A program made the position numbers and the translations under genes. From Bog-159 sp049511415 (GTDB lineage Bacteria > Acidobacteriota > Terriglobia > Bryobacterales > Bryobacteraceae), in contig JBEKYC010000025.1 in NCBI GenBank assembly GCA_049511415.1, forward strand, positions 24,519 through 88,518: a DNA stretch of 64,000 bases. The letters are read 5' to 3'. Under the pieces are notes generated by a model. It saw only the letters and a program-made list of their open reading frames with translations, had not been told where the DNA came from and did no database searches. Below are positions 1-9,190 of this stretch, in pieces; within the stretch, counting starts at the first letter, position 1; each line of letters begins with the position of its first letter.

Positions 1-1894
1 TGTTGCTGTTGCCGGGGGCCCAGACCTGCAGCTGGCCATTGGTACTGCTGTTTTCCGGCTGGGAGTTGCGGATCCACTCGTAGAAGAAGCCGGCTTTGAC
101 GGTGTGCGTCCCAACCACCTTGGTCACGGTGTCGCTGAAACTGGGCATCCACTTGTCGGCGAAGAGGCCGGCCGAAGGACCGCCCACCTCGAACCCGCCA
201 GGATTAAACACCAGGGAGGCCTCCTGATTGGTCCAGCCCAATCCGCCGAACGACGGAATTTGCGCCACACCATTCTTATACAAGCCGGTGTACGTATAAC
301 CCACGTCCGTGCGGTCGACCTTGGTGGGATCGGAGAAGATGTTGGGGAAGCCGATATAGGTGTAGCCGAATACGAACTCGTTGGTCATCGTCGGGCTAAA
401 TACGTGCGTCAACGATGCCGTAACGGAGTCGGATTTGTTCTTGCCCAAGATTGGCGTGGGGTACGGAACCTGATCGTCCTGGCGCCACCACAAGCCAACG
501 GGGAATTGTTGGGTTTCCCGTTGCAGGTTATAGCGGATGAACAACTTGGTATTGTCGCTGATGCTGTAATCCACGCGCGACATCCACTGCAGGTTATTCT
601 GATTGAAAGTCTCCGCCTGAACGTAATTGAAACCACCGTCAGTGGCCGGATTAGCGTTGGCCGCCGGATACAACTTCATCAAGGCCACCATGTTGGGATC
701 GATCATCGTCGAGGGGATCTGGCCACCTGGGAACTGCGCCTGCGCTCCAGCGGTTAGCGCCCCCGGAGCCGAGCCCGTGGCTATGATGGGACCTTCCCCG
801 GCGATGGACGACGGAGAGAAGTTGCCGGTCATCTCGCTGGCCGTGGGCACCGTGGTGCGCAGCAGGCCAGTGTCGAGAACCTGATAGAAGTACTCGAACC
901 CGGTGAAGAAGAACAACTTGTTGCGGCTCTTGTTGAAGTTTGTGCCAGGAATCAGCACCGGTCCGCCAATCGTGCCGCCCGGATAGTAGAATTTGTCGTG
1001 GGGGATCGGGGCGCTCGAATAGTTATTCAGCCAATCGTTGGCGTTCAACGTGTAGTTGCGGGCATAGAAGAAGCCGGAACCGTGGAACTCGCTGCCGCCA
1101 GCCTTGGCGATCGAGCTGATGACGATGGGGCCCTTCTGGTTCTCGGCGCTGAAATTCGATGCCAGAATCTTAAACTCGGAAACCATGTCCGAGTTGGGAT
1201 TCACGGGCGTATCGCAGTTGCAGCCGGGGTCCGACACATGCGCGCCATCCGCGGTGATGTCCAGCGAGTTGCTGGGCAGCCCGTTATAGGAATAAGCGTT
1301 GTTTAAAGGACTCTGGCTGCCGCCATCGCCGTTGGCGTTGATGCCGATAATTTGGCCGCTATAGTTAGCCTTGTTCGACGTTCCGTTCTGGATGCCGAAG
1401 CCGGGCATGATTTTGATGAACTCGGCGGCGTTGCTGCCGACTTGCACAAAGTTGGATAACTCTTTTGTCGTCAATGTCTCCGACTTCTCGCCGGAGTCTA
1501 CCGGCACGATCGAATCGGCTACGCCGATCACCTCGACCGTTTCCGTGGTGTTGCCGACCTTGAGGGTAACGTTGACGTTGCGCTTCTCCCCACCCAACAG
1601 CGAGATGCCCGGCGCTTCGTAGGTTACGAAACCCTTGGCTTCCACCCTCAATTTATAGCTCAAATCGCCCACGGCCATACCGGCGAAGGTAAAATAGCCG
1701 TCGCTGTTGGTGACAGTATCGCGCGTATCGCCGGATTTTTCATTGACTAGTGAGACCTTGGCCTGTGGCACAACGGCACCAGACGGGTCAGACACGACGC
1801 CCGTTAGCGTCGCCGAAGTGAACTGCGCCGGCAATGTCATGGCCGACAGGAATAACAGCGCCAACCCGATTAGGATTAAGTGGCGGTTTCTCAT
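1..1894 (-). CDS. TonB-dependent receptor, Oar-like, 3' end outside window
   Basis: The minus strand is open from an ATG at 1894 to the window edge, giving about 631 residues of a longer protein. It starts with a signal peptide (MRNRHLILIGLALLFLSAM), then a carboxypeptidase-regulatory-like domain (about residues 25-110; SGAVVPQAKVSL and NSDGYFTFAG are visible), a plug region (VEVIGVADSIVPVDS onward) and the beginning of a barrel (RNKLFFFTGFEYF). This order is that of the Oar-like outer-membrane receptors expanded in Acidobacteriota. The substrate is unknown, and for this family a complex glycan or peptide is only a guess. A ribosome binding site, AGGGAG on the minus strand (1906-1911), supports the start. 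A predicted promoter lies at 1991-2019. Confidence 0.9.
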   Translation of the reverse strand, partial: MRNRHLILIGLALLFLSAMTLPAQFTSATLTGVVSDPSGAVVPQAKVSLVNEKSGDTRDTVTNSDGYFTFAGMAVGDLSYKLRVEAKGFVTYEAPGISLLGGEKRNVNVTLKVGNTTETVEVIGVADSIVPVDSGEKSETLTTKELSNFVQVGSNAAEFIKIMPGFGIQNGTSNKANYSGQIIGINANGDGGSQSPLNNAYSYNGLPSNSLDITADGAHVSDPGCNCDTPVNPNSDMVSEFKILASNFSAENQKGPIVISSIAKAGGSEFHGSGFFYARNYTLNANDWLNNYSSAPIPHDKFYYPGGTIGGPVLIPGTNFNKSRNKLFFFTGFEYFYQVLDTGLLRTTVPTASEMTGNFSPSSIAGEGPIIATGSAPGALTAGAQAQFPGGQIPSTMIDPNMVALMKLYPAANANPATDGGFNYVQAETFNQNNLQWMSRVDYSISDNTKLFIRYNLQRETQQFPVGLWWRQDDQVPYPTPILGKNKSDSVTASLTHVFSPTMTNEFVFGYTYIGFPNIFSDPTKVDRTDVGYTYTGLYKNGVAQIPSFGGLGWTNQEASLVFNPGGFEVGGPSAGLFADKWMPSFSDTVTKVVGTHTVKAGFFYEWIRNSQPENSSTNGQLQVWAPGNSN

Positions 1895-1990
1895 AAGCTT
1901 CTTGGCTCCCTTGAATCTTCAATTCCCACAGCCACAGTGCTGGAGCCGCGCTCCATTCCGTGACTTTTCCACATCTAACGAGACTAGCTT

Positions 1991-2019
1991 AATATAAAGG
2001 TACTAAGGCCAGGGGTAAA
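1991..2019 (-). promoter_or_regulatory. Predicted sigma-70-type promoter of the Oar-like receptor
   Basis: On the minus strand a -35-like TTTACC (2014-2019) and a -10-like TATATT (1991-1996) are separated by exactly 17 bp. They lie about 97 nt upstream of the receptor start at 1894. The rest of the 1895-2181 intergenic region shows no gene. The assignment is by motif only. Confidence 0.45.
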
Positions 2020-2181
2020 GGCTAAAGCTGTTAATTCGCGCAAAAGGAGTGGTTACACCTAAAATCTGCTTTATTTTCAGAGGCGTTACTGATATCATAT
2101 TGACTGGTTACAATGGCTTAAGGGGAGTTAACGGCAGGCCGAAATGCTTGCAAGCCGTTCAAAATGCTTGGGGGAGAAGCC

Positions 2182-3774
2182 ATGTCCGCTGCCCTGGATC
2201 TAGATCAATCAAGGGCTGAACTCGAGGCCGTAATCGCGTCTGGCATCTTCGCGAAGGCCCCTAGTCTGGCTCTTTTGTTGGACTATATTTGTAAGAAGTA
2301 CTTTGAGGGAAACTCGGGGCAAGTCAAGGAGTACAACATCGCCGTGGAGGCCTTCGGGCGTCCCGCGAGCTTCGATCCGCGCCAGGATTCGATTGTTCGG
2401 GTAGAGGCATTCCGGCTCCGTAAACGCCTGAAACAATATTACTTGGAAGAAGGCGCGGACCATTGCTTGCGCATCATCGTCCCGCCTGGGCAGTATGTGC
2501 CGCAATTCATCGAGAGCCCGGTGGAGCCCCTACTTTTGAAGGCTGTGAATACCGGCAACGGGCACGCCGTCATCGCTCCGGCCATCCCGGAAACGCCCTC
2601 AACAAACGGGGCTTTGGCCCCGGCGAAACTGACAGCCGTACCGCTTCCGGTAGTCCTCAGGCCGTCACCCCGTTGGAATCGAACGGCGGTATTCATCGGG
2701 TTGCCGCTAATCGCCGCGACCCTTGTAATACTCTCGTGGCTATCCCGCGCGCATTCGCTGCCCAGGCCGACTCCGGCGGCGCGCGTTTCAGCGACTCCGA
2801 TCGGTACGGAGTCGGAAGAGGTTCGTCTACTGGCTGGCTCGAACGCGCCACGCTTCGTCGACCGGACAGGTAATACCTGGTCGGGGGACCACTTCTTCCA
2901 CGGCGGCTCGGTTTTTTCCACTCCCGGACAGGTCATTTTCGGCACACCGGATCCGGAAATATTCCGATCACGCCGGGAAGGCGACTTTAGTTATGACATC
3001 CCGTTGAAGCCGGGTGTCTACGAACTTCACTTGTATTTTGCGGAAACGCTTTTTGGCGACAACAGCACTGCCGGGGGCGCCGAGGGCAGCCGCGTTTTCC
3101 GCATCTCCATCAACGGCAAACCGGCACTGTGGGCATTCGATGTGATCGCGGACGCGGGGGGCAGCAGCACCGCCGACGAACGGGTTTTCAAGGACGTTGC
3201 GCCAGCGCCGGATGGCGTGCTCCACGTGCAGTTTGGCGGACTGGTGAACAACGTCCCGTTTCTGAACGCCTTGGAAATCGTGCCGGGGATTCCGGGGAAA
3301 ATGCGCCCCGTGCGGATCGCCGCCCGTACTCATAACTATATAGATCAGCACGGCTTAGTCTGGGCGGCTGACCGTTACTACAGCCATGGCAATGTAGTCG
3401 CGCGCGCGGAACCGGTAGCGAACACTGCCGATCCGGAGATCTTCCGCGCCGAGCGCTTCGGACATTTTACTTACGCTATCCCCGCCGCTGAAGGCCGTTA
3501 TACAGTTACGTTAAAATTCGCCGAGACGTGGTTTGGTCCGGGAAAACCCGGCGGGGGAGGCGCGGGAAGCCGCGTTTTCGATCTCTATTGCAACGGCAGC
3601 GCACTGCTGCGTAATTTCGATATTTTTCGCGCCGCGGGCGGATCGCAACGCGCCATAGAAAAGACGTTCCACGGCATTGTGCCCAATGCGCAAGGCAAAA
3701 TCGTTCTGTCGTTCGTGCCGGTAGTTAACTACGCCTGCGTGAACGCCATTGAAATTGTGGACGAGACCAACTGA
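2182..3774 (+). CDS. Membrane-anchored protein with two malectin domains and a cytoplasmic winged-helix-like domain
   Basis: The 530-residue product has three parts. Residues 1-110 form an acidobacterial N-terminal domain resembling the winged-helix-like head of Solibacter signalling proteins (FDPRQDSIVRVEAFRLRKRL is diagnostic). One membrane helix follows near residue 175 (TAVFIGLPLIAATLVILSW). Two tandem malectin-type carbohydrate-binding domains then fill about residues 210-365 and 370-528; both contain DPEIFR, a YTVTLKFAE-type strand and GGAEGSRVF or its equivalent. The inferred topology is an intracellular head and periplasmic sugar-binding tail, which suggests glycan sensing. I chose the ATG at 2182 over 2164 because GGGGGAGA lies just upstream of it. 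The gene stands alone. Confidence 0.75.
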   Translation: MSAALDLDQSRAELEAVIASGIFAKAPSLALLLDYICKKYFEGNSGQVKEYNIAVEAFGRPASFDPRQDSIVRVEAFRLRKRLKQYYLEEGADHCLRIIVPPGQYVPQFIESPVEPLLLKAVNTGNGHAVIAPAIPETPSTNGALAPAKLTAVPLPVVLRPSPRWNRTAVFIGLPLIAATLVILSWLSRAHSLPRPTPAARVSATPIGTESEEVRLLAGSNAPRFVDRTGNTWSGDHFFHGGSVFSTPGQVIFGTPDPEIFRSRREGDFSYDIPLKPGVYELHLYFAETLFGDNSTAGGAEGSRVFRISINGKPALWAFDVIADAGGSSTADERVFKDVAPAPDGVLHVQFGGLVNNVPFLNALEIVPGIPGKMRPVRIAARTHNYIDQHGLVWAADRYYSHGNVVARAEPVANTADPEIFRAERFGHFTYAIPAAEGRYTVTLKFAETWFGPGKPGGGGAGSRVFDLYCNGSALLRNFDIFRAAGGSQRAIEKTFHGIVPNAQGKIVLSFVPVVNYACVNAIEIVDETN

Positions 3775-3783
3775 CCGGCGCGC

Positions 3784-4746
3784 CTAAACGCCGAGAAAAG
3801 CCTCGATTTCTTGCAGTTCCGACGGGTTCAGGCGGAACTCGGCAGCGCCGATCACGCCCTCCACCTGCCGCGCCGAGCGCATGCCGACAATCGCCGCCGT
3901 GACAGCCGGATGGCGCAACGTCCAGGCTATGGCCACTTCTCCAGCCGTGCGGCCGTGCCGCCGGCCAATGGCGCGGAGCAGTTCCGCCAATTCCAGATTG
4001 CGGCTGAGCTGCGGCTCCTGAAAACTCGGCACGCGCCGCCGGAAATCGTCTTCCGGCATGGCCGCCACGCGTTCGCGCGTCATGGCGCCGCTCAACAGCC
4101 CGGATTTCATCGGCGAATAAACAATCACGCCAATCCCGTGCGCCAGGGTATACGGCAAAACCGCTTCTTCGATGCCCCTCGCCAGCATGGAATAAGGCGG
4201 CTGCAAAGAAGTAATCGGAGCGATGGCTTGGGCCCGCCGCATATGCTCCACGTTGAAGTTGGACACGCCGATCCAGCGCACCTTGCCTTCGCGCTGCAAC
4301 TCCGCCATCGCCGTCCAACCTTCTTCGATATCCGCGTCGGGTTCGGGCCAATGGATCTGGTAAAGGTCGATGACATCGAGTTGGAGCCGGCGCAGACTGG
4401 CCTCCACCTCGCGGCGTATGGAATCCGCCTTCAGGCTCTTGCCGATCTCGCGCCGCTCGTTCCAGACGCGCTCGCACTTGGTAAACACGAACGGCTTCCG
4501 GGAGCGGCCCTTCAACGCCCGCGCGACTACTTCTTCGGAATGCCCCAAGCCGTAGATCGCCGCCGTATCGATCCAGTTCAAACCGCCGTCGAGAGCCGCG
4601 TGGATGGCTGCCACGGACTCGTCGTCATCCTGCGGCCCCCAGGCGAAAGCCCACCCACCTCCTCCCATGGCCCAGGCGCCGATGCCGATCGGCGTAAGAT
4701 GCATGTCGCTGTTGCCGAGTTGTTTGGTTTGCATGCCAGATTTCAT
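3784..4746 (-). CDS. Aldo/keto reductase
   Basis: The 320-residue product is an NADP-dependent aldo/keto reductase of the YdhF/IolS-like type with a TIM-barrel fold. The catalytic tetrad is complete: D60 and Y65 (NWIDTAAIYG), K90 (VFTKCE) and H132 (YQIHWPEP). The typical WIGVSNF strand and the C-terminal cofactor motif (AIVGMRSARQVE) are present. The substrate cannot be told from the sequence. It is convergent with the malectin gene (9 bp between stops) and divergent from the SDR at 4805. Another ATG at 4734 (residue 5) is possible; neither start has a clear ribosome binding site. Confidence 0.9.
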   Translation of the reverse strand: MKSGMQTKQLGNSDMHLTPIGIGAWAMGGGGWAFAWGPQDDDESVAAIHAALDGGLNWIDTAAIYGLGHSEEVVARALKGRSRKPFVFTKCERVWNERREIGKSLKADSIRREVEASLRRLQLDVIDLYQIHWPEPDADIEEGWTAMAELQREGKVRWIGVSNFNVEHMRRAQAIAPITSLQPPYSMLARGIEEAVLPYTLAHGIGVIVYSPMKSGLLSGAMTRERVAAMPEDDFRRRVPSFQEPQLSRNLELAELLRAIGRRHGRTAGEVAIAWTLRHPAVTAAIVGMRSARQVEGVIGAAEFRLNPSELQEIEAFLGV

Positions 4747-4804
4747 AATAACGGCTGGCGGCCAGGCCTTGACAAGAGGGCCCGGCGGACGCTAAGCATG
4801 GCAA

Positions 4805-5641
4805 ATGCAACCATCGGATTCGGATGTGGCATTAATCACCGGCGGCGGGCGCGGATTGGGCCGGGTCTTCGCCCGCGCCCTTGCCGGAACCGGCATGCGC
4901 GTGGCGGTAGCGGCGCGCAGCCGGGATCAATTGGAAGAGACCGTACGGCTCGTTCGAGCCGGTGGGCATCCGGCAATCGCGGTCCAGGCGGACGTCACCG
5001 ATGAGGCGGCCGTCGAGGCCATGGTTGCGGCTGTGGAAGCGCAACTCGGCCCAATCGGCCTGCTCGTCAATAACGCCGGCGCCGGGCCGCCGTTTGGACC
5101 AACCTGGGAACAGGATGCCGGGGAGTGGTGGCGAACGGTCGAAGTCAATCTGAAGGGTCCGTTGCTGTGCGCGCGCTCCGTGCTGCGCGGGATGATCCAA
5201 CGCCGGCGCGGGCGCATCATCAACGTGGCCAGCGGCGCGGGCACGCGCAGTATCCCTTATATGTCCGCTTATGTGACGAGCAAAACGGCGCTCATCCGCC
5301 TCAGCGAAGTGCTGGCCGACGAGGTGCGGCCATATGGCATATCGCTTTTCGCTATTCAGCCCGGCACCGTGCGCACTGCCATGGCCGAAGAGTTGCTGCG
5401 TTCAGAGTCCGGGAAGCGATGGCTGCCCTGGTTCCAGGAAATTTTCGATCGCGGCCACGATGACCCACCCGAGGCAGCCGCGGCACTCGTGTTGTACCTC
5501 GCATCGGGCGCGGCGGATGCTCTGTCGGGCCGATTCTTCGCGGCGCCCGGATCGCCCGCCGAGATCCGCGACCACGTCGCCGAGATCGGCGCAGGGGATC
5601 TGCACCTGTTGCGCGTGCGATACCGGGATTCGCAAATCTGA
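4805..5641 (+). CDS. Short-chain dehydrogenase/reductase (SDR)
   Basis: This 278-residue classical SDR has the Rossmann glycine motif TGGGRGLG (residues 12-19), NNAG (89-92), N115, the catalytic serine S143 and the YVTSK pair Y156/K160. R38 after the second strand suggests a preference for NADP(H). The IQPGTVRTAM motif after strand six is typical. The specific alcohol or ketone substrate is unknown. It is divergent from the aldo/keto reductase and is followed 69 nt later by the DMT exporter on the same strand. Confidence 0.9.
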   Translation: MQPSDSDVALITGGGRGLGRVFARALAGTGMRVAVAARSRDQLEETVRLVRAGGHPAIAVQADVTDEAAVEAMVAAVEAQLGPIGLLVNNAGAGPPFGPTWEQDAGEWWRTVEVNLKGPLLCARSVLRGMIQRRRGRIINVASGAGTRSIPYMSAYVTSKTALIRLSEVLADEVRPYGISLFAIQPGTVRTAMAEELLRSESGKRWLPWFQEIFDRGHDDPPEAAAALVLYLASGAADALSGRFFAAPGSPAEIRDHVAEIGAGDLHLLRVRYRDSQI

Positions 5642-5710
5642 GCTCGGATTGCCGCAGACCGCCTGGACCAGCTAAAACTCTGTTTTGATGGTTATAGGAT
5701 ACGAGACGGG

Positions 5711-6637
5711 ATGCGGGCAAGAACACTAGCCGCCTGGGCGGCGGTATACCTGGTTTGGGGATCCACGTACCTGGCCATCAAAGTGGCGGTGGCCGTGCTG
5801 CCTCCATTATTTGCGGCGGGCGTTCGCTTCCTGATCGCGGGTATGCTGCTATACGGCTGGGCCCGGCTGCGGCATGCCGCGCCGCCGGCGCGCGAACATT
5901 GGCCGCGCCTGTGGCTGCTGGCTGCCATGATGTTCCTGGTGTGCTATAGCTGCCTTTTCTGGGCCGAGAAGACCATCCCTTCAGGAGCAGCCTCGGTGCT
6001 GGTGGCGACCCTGCCGGCCTGGGTTCTGGTGTTTGAGATGTCCATCCTGAAAACGCAGCGTGCCACGCCTTTGTTGGTCGTGTCGCTGGCGGGTGGACTC
6101 GCCGGAGTGATGCTGCTCTCCGGCGGCCTGCGCACGAGCACAGGCACCATCCCATGGCTTCCCTGCGCCGCCGTCCTGATCTGCGAGGTTTCCTGGGCGG
6201 CGGGATCCGTGCTCTCCAAGCGCATGGCTTTGCCTCCTTCGCACGGCATCAACGCCGGCGCGCAGATGATTTGTGGTGGCATCCTGCTGTTGGCGTGTTC
6301 GGCGCTGGCGAGCGAGTGCCGCGCGTTGCATCCCCCGCCTGTCTCCGGCATTCTTGCCATGCTCTATTTGATCTTCGCCGGATCGCTAGTGGCATACAGC
6401 TCGTACGTATGGCTGCTGGGACGCATGAGTCCGACTCGCCTGGCCAGCTACGCTTATGTGAATCCGGTAGTGGCGCTGGCTTTGGGCTACCTGTTGGCAG
6501 GCGAAAAGCTGAGTCCTACCGCCATGGCCGGTTGTCTGCTGGTGCTGATGAGCGTGGTCCTGATCCTCAGCCGCAAAAGCGAGCCGCGGGCAACCCCCGG
6601 AGCCGTGCCGGCGGCCGCCCGCGTTACTGAACCGTGA
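5711..6637 (+). CDS. EamA-family (DMT) transporter
   Basis: The 308-residue product is an inner-membrane protein with about ten predicted helices arranged as two EamA repeats (residues about 5-140 and 155-290). The opening WAAVYLVWGSTYLAIK is the hallmark of RhaT/YdcZ-like drug/metabolite exporters, and the second repeat ends YAYVNPVVALALGYLLAGE, also typical. The substrate is unknown. Its last 14 nt overlap the 3' end of the convergent gene at 6624. Confidence 0.92.
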   Translation: MRARTLAAWAAVYLVWGSTYLAIKVAVAVLPPLFAAGVRFLIAGMLLYGWARLRHAAPPAREHWPRLWLLAAMMFLVCYSCLFWAEKTIPSGAASVLVATLPAWVLVFEMSILKTQRATPLLVVSLAGGLAGVMLLSGGLRTSTGTIPWLPCAAVLICEVSWAAGSVLSKRMALPPSHGINAGAQMICGGILLLACSALASECRALHPPPVSGILAMLYLIFAGSLVAYSSYVWLLGRMSPTRLASYAYVNPVVALALGYLLAGEKLSPTAMAGCLLVLMSVVLILSRKSEPRATPGAVPAAARVTEP

Positions 6638-9122
6638 TTGAGATTCCCGTCTGCGTTTGTACGCCGCCGACCAGGGCCACGATCGGGTAATCGCCGCTCG
6701 ATAAACTGGAGGGCACCGTTACGTTGATCTGATTGAGTCCCGCCTCCACCAGACCGGCATACGGCACGGTGGCCACCACGCCGCCGATCAAGACCGTAAC
6801 GTCACTCGCGAGCGGCTCCGGCGTGGTAACAAGCTGGCCCGTGGGAAGCGCCGGATTGGTCGGGCCGAATCCGGTGCCGTACAATTCGATCGTCTCGCCA
6901 GGCGCGGCAGGCTGCGTCGTCACGCCAGAGATCAGGCCGCTCGTGCCCACCAGCGTGCCATTAGTATGGATCGCGGCCACATACGCGCCATTGTCAATGG
7001 TGAAAAACGCCGGCGCCAGCGGCTGTTTGACCGCGGTAAAACTCGGTGTCCCCTGAGGAGAATTCACTTGCACGGTGACGGCCCCCATGGTCGTGTCGTC
7101 CGGCGCCAATACGTTGATCTGCGTCGGGCTGACATAGTAAACATATGCGGAAATCCCGTTGATCGTGACGGTCACACCGCCGAGAGATGTGGGCAGCGCA
7201 CCATTCACAAAATCGCTCGCCTGCCAGATTTGCGTGCCGCTGGCAAGGTTTGAACCGAATATGGAAACCCAGGTGGCAGAGGCGAAACCCGGCTGAAAGC
7301 TGGCGGCATTTGTCACCGGCGATCCGACCATAATATTCAGCGAGTCGAGGCCGATGCCGGTGGCATCCTGGACGGCAATGTTGACTAAGCCAGTGATGGA
7401 TGCCGGCAGGACGGCCGAAAGCGCCGTATTGCTCCAACTACCGGAAAGCGTCAACGCCGTGGCTGTGCTGGAACCTGCGGGAGTCGCTAATATTTGGCAG
7501 CCATTGCACTCCGTGGTCCCAAAATCGTTGCCGGTGAGTGTGATGGTGGCTCCCACATTGACCACCCTGCCGGGGATGCCGGCCAACGGGCCGATCGAGA
7601 AAATCGCCGCGCCGATTTTACAGCGCGCCGCGGAGAAAAAGCCCAGATCTTTGGCCGCCGATGACTCCGCCAGAGACCCGCAATTGATCGTGCCCGTCGA
7701 CGTGCTGGTCGCCACATAATCGCCCGTTCCATTGACGAAGTCCGTGTAATAAACTGTGTCGGTATCGCCTCCCGGGGTAAGCGCTACCGTTCCCCACGCG
7801 GCCGAGGTTATGTCCGTAAGATAGTTGTCGGAGACGTCTTGGACCGCGAAGTAGATGCCGCCGTCGGTAGACAGGTACGGGTCATCGGCTACCGATCCGC
7901 CGATCGACTGCCAGTCCGAAGTGCTCGACAGAAAGGAGCGCACAATCTCGCCGGTCTCCTGGGTGGTGCTGGTCACGTTGGCGATTCCGGCGGCGTTGCA
8001 ATTGAACGTTCCGTAGATCGTATTGGTATAGGTGGATGGATCCACGTGGCAGTAGGGGACGATCCGGGTGGGCGTGGCGTCCGGCAGGGCAAAGCCCAGC
8101 GCCGCACTCGTGAGTGAAACCAGCCCGTCGGTGGCGTTATTCAATTGCGTGGTAGCGGATGTGCTGGACAGATACGCGCCTGCGTTACCAACGACGGCCA
8201 GCGCATCGACTCCGCGGAGATCGTCACCGCGCTGATTCCAGGTTGCCAGGTTCCACAGAAACGCGCTGGCGGGCACGAGTTCAAGCGCCTGTTGGTCGGC
8301 GATTATGGTAGTGCTGTAATTGCCGGCCACGAATGAACCGAAATTCGGCGTGGCGATGAGGACCAGTTTCCGCACCAGCGTGGGGATTGGCGGCAAGAGA
8401 CTTTCGTCGGGTTGCAAGCCGGCGAGATAGGCGCGTGCGATCAGTCCGCCGATGCTGAATCCCACCAGGTCGATTTGCGGGACCTGCGCTCCGGAATCGT
8501 CGGTGACCGTGGCTAAAAAGGTGGCCAGATCGGCGGCCAACGTTTCCAGGGTTTCGTCGTCCCCCTCCACGCAGTTGTCGAACAGGTACACGATGGGCAC
8601 GCCGTCAGAAATCAGGTACTGCGCCAGATTCCCGAATGTATCCGACGAACTCGTGGATACCGTGCAGGTTCCCGTAAAGCCGATTTCCCACCCATTCAGC
8701 AACACCACGGGTGGCCGGTTGGAGCCGGAAGGCACGGTTTGCCTGGGCTTTACGACGATCGACAGTTCAACTGAGCGCGCTTCTCCGGTGGCGCTGACGG
8801 CGGAAAGCGTCGCCGTATATTCGCCCGGCGCGGTTCGGCATGGCGTGGCCAGCAGAATCTGGTTATGCGCATGGTTCGGGCCGGCCACCAGGCGCACGGA
8901 TCCTCCGCCCGCCACGTCGATGCGCCGGCTGGCGGATTTCAATAGGAAGTCCAGCGTCTCGCCGGAAGCGGCGATGGGAACCGGTTGTCCCGCTGCAATT
9001 TCGTAACGCGTTTGCTGCAGCGCCAAAGGTTGGATCGCGGCGCACACTCCGGCGCACGGCAGCAGCGCGGCCAGGATAAAGACTCCACGCGTAAGAGTCA
9101 TGCTCAAGAAGTTATGACGCAT
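6624..9122 (-). CDS. Secreted esterase-like protein with IPT/TIG and Solibacter-type Ig-like C-terminal domains
   Basis: The roughly 832-residue product starts with a signal peptide (GVFILAALLPCAGVCA). An alpha/beta-hydrolase region follows (about residues 130-420): PPVVLLNGWEIGF resembles the oxyanion loop and LVGFSIGGLIARAYL carries a GxSxG nucleophile elbow, so a lipase/esterase activity is plausible. A TIG-type domain lies near 560-630. The last 240 residues match the repeated Ig-like domain found at the C-terminus of many Solibacter proteins (ISAYVYYVSPTQINVLAPDD; ELYGTGFGPTNP). ATG 9122 is chosen; TTG 9134 and ATG 9101 are alternatives. It is divergent from the gene at 9191. Confidence 0.8.
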   Translation of the reverse strand: MRHNFLSMTLTRGVFILAALLPCAGVCAAIQPLALQQTRYEIAAGQPVPIAASGETLDFLLKSASRRIDVAGGGSVRLVAGPNHAHNQILLATPCRTAPGEYTATLSAVSATGEARSVELSIVVKPRQTVPSGSNRPPVVLLNGWEIGFTGTCTVSTSSSDTFGNLAQYLISDGVPIVYLFDNCVEGDDETLETLAADLATFLATVTDDSGAQVPQIDLVGFSIGGLIARAYLAGLQPDESLLPPIPTLVRKLVLIATPNFGSFVAGNYSTTIIADQQALELVPASAFLWNLATWNQRGDDLRGVDALAVVGNAGAYLSSTSATTQLNNATDGLVSLTSAALGFALPDATPTRIVPYCHVDPSTYTNTIYGTFNCNAAGIANVTSTTQETGEIVRSFLSSTSDWQSIGGSVADDPYLSTDGGIYFAVQDVSDNYLTDITSAAWGTVALTPGGDTDTVYYTDFVNGTGDYVATSTSTGTINCGSLAESSAAKDLGFFSAARCKIGAAIFSIGPLAGIPGRVVNVGATITLTGNDFGTTECNGCQILATPAGSSTATALTLSGSWSNTALSAVLPASITGLVNIAVQDATGIGLDSLNIMVGSPVTNAASFQPGFASATWVSIFGSNLASGTQIWQASDFVNGALPTSLGGVTVTINGISAYVYYVSPTQINVLAPDDTTMGAVTVQVNSPQGTPSFTAVKQPLAPAFFTIDNGAYVAAIHTNGTLVGTSGLISGVTTQPAAPGETIELYGTGFGPTNPALPTGQLVTTPEPLASDVTVLIGGVVATVPYAGLVEAGLNQINVTVPSSLSSGDYPIVALVGGVQTQTGISITVQ

Positions 9123-9190
9123 CGTCGCGGGCAAATGCGTACCTGAATTGCGCTGCCGCTTAGCTGTAAACTGTCACAGAGGGAACAACC

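Noticed and set aside
2100..2114. TTGACT and TACAAT upstream of the malectin gene as a promoter
   Set aside because: The two hexamers are only 3 bp apart, which is incompatible with sigma-70 recognition.
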